Position numbers and translations under genes: made by a program. The notes under the pieces were generated by a model. That model had not been told where the DNA came from. It ran no database searches and was given only the letters and a program-made list of their open reading frames with translations. This document shows, piece by piece, positions 10,667 to 16,246 of a stretch of 64,000 bases of DNA. The stretch is from positions 62,001 to 126,000 of the forward strand of contig NZ_JAFVLN010000008.1 of NCBI RefSeq assembly GCF_017377775.1. Direction: 5' to 3'. Numbering within the stretch: position 1 is the first letter of the stretch; every line of letters starts with the position of its first letter. The DNA comes from Streptomyces sp. VRA16 Mangrove soil. Lineage in GTDB: Bacteria > Actinomycetota > Actinomycetes > Streptomycetales > Streptomycetaceae.

Positions 10667-11122
10667 CTAGGCTGTTAACCCTGCCTCAGCTGCGGTGATT
10701 ACTGATGACTCCAATTGATCACAGCGCTCCCGGAGCAGGTGCCGAACCACGGACTCAAGGGCACTGATACGCGCCAGGAGCGCCGCCTCATCCGCGCACG
10801 GGGACTGTTCTGCGAACCCAAGCTCGTCGGGGGTCTTTCGGAACACCGAGCAGAGCAGTACCTGATAGGTCTTGCCCGGTCGGACCGCTTCGTGTTCCCA
10901 ACGGTGGTACATCACCTTCATGGACGCCTCCGCGGCGATCTCCCAGCCCCATCGCTCCGCGACGAGAGTCAGGGCCCTGACCGCCTTGGCGCGTGACCAC
11001 TCCCGCTCAAGCCGCGCCCTACCCAGCGGCGTATCCGGAGCCCTGAGGCCATACCGCAAGGGCTGCTCTGGAGGGGAAACGTCAGGTCGCTCGGGCATGA
11101 TGAACGTGGATCGATTCGACAT
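10667..11122 (-). CDS. Small HTH (XRE-like) DNA-binding protein of the island
   Basis: 151-residue protein. Residues about 30-105 resemble the Streptomyces HTH proteins ending in a WEHxxVRPGxTY...LC..F...PDELGF pattern, here WEHEAVRPGKTYQ and RKTPDELGF, so a helix-turn-helix of the XRE/Cro superfamily is likely though not canonical. The last 45 residues are a Leu/Arg-rich amphipathic helix (ALLARISALESVVRHLLRER) suited to dimerisation. Ends with TAG at 10667. It is the gene nearest attL, the place where int or xis would be expected; it is too short and lacks the R-H-R-Y residues to be an integrase. Probably a regulator of the element. Confidence 0.65.
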   Translation of the reverse strand: MSNRSTFIMPERPDVSPPEQPLRYGLRAPDTPLGRARLEREWSRAKAVRALTLVAERWGWEIAAEASMKVMYHRWEHEAVRPGKTYQVLLCSVFRKTPDELGFAEQSPCADEAALLARISALESVVRHLLRERCDQLESSVITAAEAGLTA

Positions 11123-11194
11123 GGCTTCGACTCCTTCGAATCGGTTGGGCCGCGTCCGCTCGCACCGGATGCGGCCCGTCTTCTTTCTACGGGA

Positions 11195-11521
11195 TCAAGC
11201 GTTCGGGGCCCCCTCGACCTTCGCCCAACGCGCGACCGTGGCGCGAGGGATACCCGTCAGCTCTTCCAGGCGCCGGTACGGAACGCCGGCACTCACGGCA
11301 GCCAACACGGCGGGACGCAGTCCGGCTTCTACCTCTGCCAGTTCCTGAGCCAGCAACCGGCGGCGCTCGCCCGGTTCCACGAGGCTCCGCACTGCTGCCG
11401 CTCGCCGCTCTTCAGGTGTGGCCGAGACCTCGACATCAGGACGGTCCCCAGAGACCTGGGTCCTCGACTGGCCTTGCGCCCCAACTGGCTTGCGTCGCTG
11501 CCTATTTCGCCGATTGGACAT
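11195..11521 (-). CDS. Small HTH protein of the island
   Basis: 108-residue basic protein from the ATG at 11521. A charged N-terminus (MSNRRNRQRRKP) is followed by an Ala/Glu-rich helix (residues 50-75) and a C-terminal helix-turn-helix at about residues 78-104 (VPYRRLEELTGIPRATVARW), resembling resolvase or sigma region 4-type HTHs. An upstream in-frame extension to 11671 exists but has poor coding character. It lies 73 bp upstream of the other HTH gene on the same strand, so the two may be co-transcribed. Likely a DNA-binding regulator or partition/excision accessory; exact role unknown. Confidence 0.6.
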   Translation of the reverse strand: MSNRRNRQRRKPVGAQGQSRTQVSGDRPDVEVSATPEERRAAAVRSLVEPGERRRLLAQELAEVEAGLRPAVLAAVSAGVPYRRLEELTGIPRATVARWAKVEGAPNA

Positions 11522-12463
11522 GTCTCGATACTGCCCGATCGTCCCACTCGGGACACCTAGATTCGGTAGAGACGAATATGCCAATTCGGGACTGCCGCAA
11601 AGCAGCAGGTAAGCGGCTTGCCGCAAGGTCAGGGAAGTCGCCAGGGGCCCCCGAGGGGGTAGCGCGGACAAAGTTTCCCTACTTCATCAAGGCTCGCTGC
11701 GCTCGCAGCTCGGGCCGGGCCCCGTGGCATCGATCATTGCCAACCCAACCGCCCAAGGGCACTTCGACGAACCACGGCCGCGCACGGCCCCTCGCTCCCC
11801 TCCGCCATGATCCGGCCCAGAAGAGGAGAAGAACCAAGCACCGGTCAGACCCCAGGGTGCAGGAGCAAGAACACCACCTCTTAAAACCCCAGACCCACTG
11901 TCCCCAGGGGATCGATCCATACGGACCGAGGGCCTCACAACTTCGGGGCGGCGCCGGCCAGCCGCCGCCCCTCCGCCTCCTGCCTTCGTCCCGGCTGCGG
12001 GACGCCGTCTGTCCGTCACCACCCAGGAGGCCACAACCAGACAACCAGGCCGTGGGGCACAAGGTGGACAGCAAAACCACAGGGGAAAGACGCTTTGTGT
12101 TACCGATCAGGCCGGATCATGCCGGAGCGAATCGACGGGCCACCGCAGCCAGGTTCACCAAGCGCCCCAAGGCCCGCTGACCAGCCACAGGGCCGAGCCC
12201 GGACGCGGGCAGCAGCCTTGATGAGGTGAGGAAACCCGTCGCGGCCGGGGCCGGTCGGCTCCACGGCTTTAGGCAGCCACCATGGGGCGAGCCTCTAAGA
12301 TCATGGCCCCAACGTCGTGCTTTAACGGGCAGCTCCACAGACTGCCCGACTCGCCGGAAGCTTAAGGGGCCATGATCACTCGCCCCATGGCAGCTCCCGC
12401 CCAAAGCCGCTCCACCGACCTCACATAGACGTCGTCCACGGTGTCGGACCTTGGTGCTAGAAC
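11522..12463. other. Long non-coding segment of the island
   Basis: About 940 bp with no convincing gene: the open frames here have Arg/Pro/Trp-heavy translations and no third-position bias. The segment contains several short palindromes (for example TCCCCAGGGGA near 11899-11909 and a GGCGGC...GCCGCC stem near 11946-11969) and ends in the large nested palindrome at 12253-12420. It includes the shared upstream region of the HTH and Imm10 genes, which diverge. I suspect a replication, transfer or regulatory region of the element. Confidence 0.55.
12253..12420. repeat. Large nested inverted repeat (~170 bp)
   Basis: Paired blocks from outside in: GGTCGG 12253-12258 with CCGACC 12415-12420; CGGCTTT 12264-12270 with AAAGCCG 12403-12409; CCATGGGGCGAG 12280-12291 with CTCGCCCCATGG 12379-12390; GATCATGGCCCC 12299-12310 with GGGGCCATGATC 12366-12377; and an inner hairpin CGGGCAG 12326-12332 with CTGCCCG 12342-12348 around a nine-base loop. 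This looks like an origin, a recombination or transfer site, or a non-autonomous transposable element. Confidence 0.75.
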
Positions 12464-12889
12464 ATGCCCATGACGTACAGGTTCACAGCACAACTAGCTT
12501 TCGGGGTGGACGACCCGGACGCAGACGACTGCATGATGGCCGGCGTGGCGGAGTCGGACGACGAGGACGGGTTCTCCCTGTTGTTCATGTGCGACTTCGA
12601 CGAGCCCGACGAGCAGGAAATATCCCTCGGAATGGACACTCACTGCCTGGTCACACCCGATCAAGGCACAGCCTACGGCTGCGTACGTGAGGTGGAGTTG
12701 GACGACAACGTGCTGCGCGTGACCTTGGACCCTGCATCGTTGGACGATCTCGACTTGACCGACCCCATCATCGAAGCCGTCCTGCTCGCCCCAGCCGCCG
12801 ATGTAGCTCGCATGCGTGAAGTGCTGCCACGAGTCCTTGCCTTCGGCCGCCCAGATGCCCGACCCCGACTCGCAGGGCTTGCCCTGTGA
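12464..12889 (+). CDS. Imm10-family immunity protein
   Basis: 141-residue acidic protein. The pattern DEQEISLGMDTHCLVTPDQG followed by YGCVREVELDDNVLRVTL resembles the Imm10 immunity family (polymorphic-toxin immunity proteins), whose members carry a DEQDxxLGMDxYxxE-type segment and a similar beta-strand run; the early AESDDEDGFSLLFMC also fits. Family assignment is from memory of the pattern. The start is ATG 12464 or ATG 12470; neither has a strong ribosome-binding site. The stop overlaps the next start by four bases (GTGA), implying coupled translation. No cognate toxin gene is nearby, so this is an orphan immunity gene carried as island cargo. Confidence 0.65.
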   Translation: MPMTYRFTAQLAFGVDDPDADDCMMAGVAESDDEDGFSLLFMCDFDEPDEQEISLGMDTHCLVTPDQGTAYGCVREVELDDNVLRVTLDPASLDDLDLTDPIIEAVLLAPAADVARMREVLPRVLAFGRPDARPRLAGLAL

Positions 12890-13455
12890 CGGAGTACACA
12901 TGGCCGGACGGTGTCGACGATCCAACGGCCGAGGACATACGGCATGCCTGGCCAACAACCGTGAACGCGCTGCCGATTGGCACCGCTGTGACCGGCAAGG
13001 CCATCGGCCGACAGCCCTTCGGCGTGTTCGTTCGGATCGACGGAGTCCCGAAAGCCCTGGGGCTGGCAGAGATCTTTGCCGCGCCCGCCGGAACCGTCCC
13101 TCCCCCGCTGGGGTTCACGATCAACGGCACGGTGGTCGCACACGCAGATCACAACTGCCAAGTCAGGCTCAGACTCACGGACTGGGGAGGCAAGAGCGCG
13201 CCCCTACCGCTGGAACCCAACGAGCGCCTTGCCGACCGCGAGGCCCTGAGCGGCTTTCTGAGGCTCCTTCGGCAGGATTACGAAGCCAGCGGTGACCAGT
13301 GGGAGAACCGGACGCTAGACAGCTTCCTGGAGGCTCTGGAAGCGTGGGTAGCCGACGCCCCAGGTTGGTACGCGAACCACGGCCAGGAGCTTCCCCGTGA
13401 GGGTGACTGGGCGTTCATGGCTCGGGCCCTCAGCGCAGCCCGGTTCTACGAGTGA
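12886..13455 (+). CDS. S1-like domain fused to a DUF7660-like domain
   Basis: 189 residues starting at a GTG that overlaps the upstream stop. Residues about 27-105 look like an S1/OB-type barrel (GTAVTGKAIGRQPFGVFVRI then GFTINGTVVAH...CQVRLRL), a fold that usually binds RNA or single-stranded DNA. Residues about 113-189 resemble the small DUF7660 family, with the pattern DREALSGFLRLLRQDY, WENRTLDSFLEALEAW and the ending WAFMARALSAARFYE. I know of no function for that domain, which often accompanies immunity-protein genes. The gene ends 123 bp before attR. Coupling to Imm10 suggests the pair act together, possibly as a broader immunity module. Confidence 0.6.
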   Translation: MTEYTWPDGVDDPTAEDIRHAWPTTVNALPIGTAVTGKAIGRQPFGVFVRIDGVPKALGLAEIFAAPAGTVPPPLGFTINGTVVAHADHNCQVRLRLTDWGGKSAPLPLEPNERLADREALSGFLRLLRQDYEASGDQWENRTLDSFLEALEAWVADAPGWYANHGQELPREGDWAFMARALSAARFYE

Positions 13456-13578
13456 CACCGTGCCCCCTGCGTGCCCGATGGAACGGCACCGAGCGGGGAG
13501 TCACGGGGAGTCCTGGCGGGCGCCCCGAGAACGCGCAGGTCAGCGTCACGCCTGGTCAGCAGGGGTGCGCGTACGCGA

Positions 13579-13621
13579 TCTTCCAAACTAGCTACGCGGG
13601 TTCGATTCCCGTCGCCCGCTC
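13579..13621 (+). repeat. attR: 43-bp direct repeat copy 2 (tRNA-Gly 3' fragment)
   Basis: Identical to 10480-10522. Only the 3' portion of the tRNA is present, with no acceptor 5' strand or D-arm, so it is not a functional tRNA gene. Confidence 0.9.
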
Positions 13622-13622
13622 T

Positions 13623-13680
13623 CGACAAGGGGCCTCCGGCCCGGTTCCGCAGCTCGGCGGACCAGGCCGGGGGCTTTTTC
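13623..13680 (+). terminator. Probable original tRNA-Gly terminator, now right of attR
   Basis: An imperfect GC-rich stem (around GCCTCCGGCCCGG and CCAGGCCGGGGGC) is followed by a run of five T. In the uninserted chromosome this would directly follow tRNA-Gly. Confidence 0.55.
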
Positions 13681-13711
13681 GTGCGCCTGCGGCGCACCCC
13701 CGGCCCACTCC

Positions 13712-13915
13712 TCAGAATTTGATCGCGCTGATGCTGTCCGCGACCGAGTTGAGGAAGTTGTTGATCGCGGGGGCCATTCCGGTCGAGGCCAGGAAGAAGC
13801 CGAAGAGCACCGCCACCACGGCAGGCCCCGCTTTGATCGAGCCCCCGCGCATGAGCACCACGAGAACAATCGCCAGCAACAGCACCACTGACAGCGAAAT
13901 GGCCACACTGATCAC
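13712..13915 (-). CDS. Small two-span membrane protein
   Basis: 67 residues with two hydrophobic helices (about residues 1-22, ISVAISLSVVLLLAIVLVVL, and 29-48) separated by a short basic loop (MRGGSIKAG), then a tail NNFLNSVADSISAIKF. I recall near-identical small proteins as widespread in Streptomyces, but the function is unknown. It lies just outside attR and reads towards it, so it belongs to the host chromosome rather than the island. Confidence 0.7.
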   Translation of the reverse strand: MISVAISLSVVLLLAIVLVVLMRGGSIKAGPAVVAVLFGFFLASTGMAPAINNFLNSVADSISAIKF

Positions 13916-14450
13916 ACCCTAGGTCGGTCCGCTCTCCCGGCCCGGGGGGCACAGCCCCACACCCCCCGCCAGAACCATCGTGCCACCAACCAGCCGTCCG
14001 TATGCGGTCGGTGACGCATCGTCGGCCACGCGCGTGCGGGGGCGCGCGGTGCTCGCACCCCCGGGGCGCGGGTGCGGCGCACGTCGCAGCAGGGACGAGG
14101 GTGCCCGGGGCGGGCGCGGGAGGGGGTCGGAATTCGGCTTGATCGTTTCCATCGGGGCACATGCGGCATACACATGCCCCTCGCATGTCGTTCCAGGTTT
14201 TCCCGCACTTTCCCCTTGCTGTACGCACAGGTGAATCCAGGGAATTCGGCGGCTCATTAACGCCGTACGCGGCATACCGGCAAAAGGGGCGCAGCCGAGC
14301 ATTTCTCCGGAGTCGCGTGCGGGCGAAATGCACTGTTTAAGCGGGATTAACCACGTGATAACGGACAGATCGCCAAGAGGCAGACAGTACGCGAACGCAT
14401 GTCGACTTCCGCGAATCCGGGGTACCCGGGAGCGATAAGGAGGAATCGCA
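13916..14450. other. Intergenic region, no gene recognised
   Basis: 535 bp between divergent transcription units. The left part is very GC-rich, with CGGGTGCG-type inverted repeats around 14030-14080. From about 14130 it becomes distinctly AT-richer, as often seen around Streptomyces promoters (for example TTAACCACGTGATAAC at 14347-14362). No reading frame has coding character. Confidence 0.5.
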
Positions 14451-14576
14451 TTGAGGGTTTTACGAAATCCCACAGGCACCACTAGGGTGCCTCAGATGTT
14501 CCACACTGCCTTGACCCCCTCCGGCGCAGTGCGGTCCCGGATCGTCTCCCCGAGTTCCTGGTGGGAGGGCCTGTGA
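14451..14576 (+). CDS. Possible 41-residue leader ORF overlapping the acyltransferase start
   Basis: A TTG at 14451 follows an excellent ribosome-binding site (AAGGAGGA, 14437-14444, six bases away). The frame runs 41 codons and stops at TGA 14574-14576, overlapping the GTG start of the acyltransferase by two bases. The peptide (LRVLRNPTGTTRVPQM...) has no recognisable domain and weak codon bias, so it may be only a translated leader or chance. Confidence 0.3.
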   Translation: MRVLRNPTGTTRVPQMFHTALTPSGAVRSRIVSPSSWWEGL

Positions 14577-15763
14577 CCAACCCGGTGTACCCGCACGGCA
14601 CACGTCGCACGCCGCTTCCCCCGGCCGCCCCGCCCATGGACGGTGTACTGTCCCCCCGCCCCCCGTCCCCCCGCTCTTCGCCCCCCACCACTGCCGCTCC
14701 GGACCCCGCCCGGCCCGGCCCCGCTCCCCGGCCCAAGCAGCGGGACGCGTTCTTCGACAACGCGAAATACCTGGCCATCGTGTTCGTGGCGATGGGCCAC
14801 TGCTGGGAGCCCCTGACGGACGGCAGCCGCGCCGCCGAGGCGCTCTACATGGTCGTCTACACGTTCCACATGCCGGCGTTCATCATCATCTCCGGCTACT
14901 TCTCGCGGTCCTTCGACGCGAGCCCCAAGAAGCTCAAGCGGCTGGTCACCGGTGTCGCGGTCCCCTACGTCCTTTTCGAGATCGCGTACACCTTCTTCAA
15001 GCGGACCGCGGGCGGTGACCCCGGCTACCCGATCAGCCTGCTCGACCCCTGGTACCTGACCTGGTTCCTGGTCGCGCTCTTCGTGTGGCGGCTGACCACG
15101 CCGATCTGGAAGATCGTGCGCTGGCCGCTGCCGATCGCCGTCGCCGTCGCCGTCCTGGCGTCGGTCTCGCCCGAGCTCGGTGACGACCTGGATCTGCAGC
15201 GGGTGCTCCAGTTCCTGCCGTTCTTCGTGCTCGGTCTGTGCCTGAAGCCCGAACACTTCCAGCTGGTGCGGCGGCGCGAGGTGCGCATCCTGGCCGTGCC
15301 GGTCGCGCTGGTCGCCCTCGCGCTCGCGTACTGGGCCGGTCCGCGGATGACGTCCGCCTGGTTCTACCACCGCGACAGCGCGCAGGAGCTGGGCGCCCCG
15401 TGGTGGGCCGGTGTCGTGATGACGCTCGCCCTGTTCGGCTGCTCGATCGTGCTCACCGCGTGCTTCTTCGCCTGGGTGCCGGGCCGCAGGATGTGGTTCA
15501 CGGCGCTCGGCGCGGGGACGCTGTACGGCTATCTGCTGCACGGGTTCCTGGCGAAGGGCTCCCGGTTCTGGGGCTGGTTCGACGCCTCCTGGGTCCACAC
15601 GCCGTGGGGCGAGATCGTGGTCACCTTCATCGCCGCGTCCGTCATCACCGTGCTGTGCACTCCGCCGGTGCAGCGGATCTTCCGGTTCGCGATGGAGCCG
15701 AAGATGGAGTGGGCGTTCCGGCGCGACGCGGCTGAACTGGCCCGGCAGCGTCAGCGGGCCTGA
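14573..15763 (+). CDS. Acyltransferase family 3 membrane protein
   Basis: 396-residue integral membrane acyltransferase (acyltransferase_3 / fucose 4-O-acetylase-like group), expected to transfer acetyl or other acyl groups to a cell-surface sugar or lipid. After a Pro-rich cytoplasmic N-terminus of about 55 residues comes the signature FFDNAKYLAIVFVAMGHCWE with the conserved histidine, then about ten hydrophobic segments and a basic cytoplasmic end (RRDAAELARQRQRA). The GTG at 14573 was preferred over the GTG at 14561 because GGGAGGG precedes it at correct spacing. Its end overlaps the convergent HD-domain gene by 13 bp. Substrate unknown. Confidence 0.85.
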   Translation: MTNPVYPHGTRRTPLPPAAPPMDGVLSPRPPSPRSSPPTTAAPDPARPGPAPRPKQRDAFFDNAKYLAIVFVAMGHCWEPLTDGSRAAEALYMVVYTFHMPAFIIISGYFSRSFDASPKKLKRLVTGVAVPYVLFEIAYTFFKRTAGGDPGYPISLLDPWYLTWFLVALFVWRLTTPIWKIVRWPLPIAVAVAVLASVSPELGDDLDLQRVLQFLPFFVLGLCLKPEHFQLVRRREVRILAVPVALVALALAYWAGPRMTSAWFYHRDSAQELGAPWWAGVVMTLALFGCSIVLTACFFAWVPGRRMWFTALGAGTLYGYLLHGFLAKGSRFWGWFDASWVHTPWGEIVVTFIAASVITVLCTPPVQRIFRFAMEPKMEWAFRRDAAELARQRQRA

Positions 15764-16206
15764 TCCTCCGGTGCGATGCCCAGGAGTGCGCGCATCGTCG
15801 CGTACTTCCGGGTCAGGCGGGTGCGGGTCGGCTCGTCGAGGACCGCGAGGCGGGCCGGGTCCGCGTTGTGGGCCAGGTCCGCCTCCTTCACGAGGCGGGC
15901 TCCCGGGGTCGCGAGGATGCGTTGCGCGTACGCGGCCGGGGACTCGCCCCGTTGTTTCGTCAGGGCGCGGACGATCGCCTTGGCCGGCTCCGGGAGTGCG
16001 GCCTCCGTCAGCCAGTCGTCGGTGAGCGCGTCGTCCTCGATCGCGTCGTGCAGCCAGGCCGCCGCGATCTGCTCGTCCGAGCCGCCGCGGGCCGCGACCC
16101 CGTCGGCCACGGCTTGCAGATGCTCGGCGTAGGGGCGACCCGCCTTGTCCTTCTGCGGGGCGTGGGCCCTGCGGGCCAGGGCCTCGACTTCCGTCAGCGT
16201 CAGCAT
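15751..16206 (-). CDS. HD-domain hydrolase, small alarmone hydrolase-like
   Basis: 151-residue stand-alone HD protein. Metal ligands are His15, His29, His53-Asp54 (AAWLHDAIEDD) and Asp110 (KEADLAHNADP). The EDD after HD and the overall pattern resemble the hydrolase half of RelA/SpoT and the MESH1-type small alarmone hydrolases, which remove pyrophosphate from (p)ppGpp; no synthetase domain is present. An NADPH phosphatase or nucleotidase role is also possible for this group. It follows the FtsX-like permease by 40 bp on the same strand, but a perfect 15-bp hairpin fills that gap right up to its ATG. Confidence 0.8.
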   Translation of the reverse strand: MLTLTEVEALARRAHAPQKDKAGRPYAEHLQAVADGVAARGGSDEQIAAAWLHDAIEDDALTDDWLTEAALPEPAKAIVRALTKQRGESPAAYAQRILATPGARLVKEADLAHNADPARLAVLDEPTRTRLTRKYATMRALLGIAPEDQAR

Positions 16207-16240
16207 GGGAGGAGCGTACGCAGCCGCGTACGCTCCTCCC
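16207..16240 (-). terminator. Perfect 15-bp hairpin abutting the HD gene start codon
   Basis: Arms 16207-16221 and 16226-16240 with a four-base loop. On the minus strand the 5' arm begins GGGAGGAG and the 3' arm ends CTCCTCCC directly before ATG. It may terminate the ABC transporter operon and could also mask initiation of the HD gene. Confidence 0.6.
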
Positions 16241-16246
16241 GCGCTC

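Larger units (their letters stand above)
10523..13578. mobile_element. Small integrative-element remnant or satellite island in tRNA-Gly (no integrase)
   Basis: A segment of about 3.06 kb lies between the two identical 43-bp att repeats. It holds two small HTH proteins on the minus strand, about 0.9 kb of non-coding DNA with a large palindrome, and two coupled plus-strand genes (Imm10-like and S1-like/DUF7660-like). The DNA is visibly less GC-skewed than the flanks. No integrase, excisionase, replication or transfer gene was found, whereas an autonomous Streptomyces integrative element would normally carry int beside an att site. It is either a deletion remnant or a satellite mobilised in trans. 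The native tRNA terminator appears to have been pushed to the right of attR (13623-13680). Confidence 0.75.

Noticed and set aside
10667..11122. Integrase or excisionase at the left end of the island
   Set aside because: The protein is 151 residues with no R-H-R-Y catalytic set and an HTH that looks like a regulator, so it cannot be a tyrosine integrase. An excisionase role remains possible but unsupported.
11679..12180. Open frames on both strands in the island's non-coding segment
   Set aside because: Translations are rich in Trp, Cys, Arg and Pro with no codon-position bias, no ribosome-binding sites and no motifs. Treated as non-coding with palindromes.
13579..13621. Second tRNA-Gly gene
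   Set aside because: Only the 3' part from the anticodon loop onwards is present; there is no 5' acceptor strand or D-arm, so it cannot fold into a tRNA.
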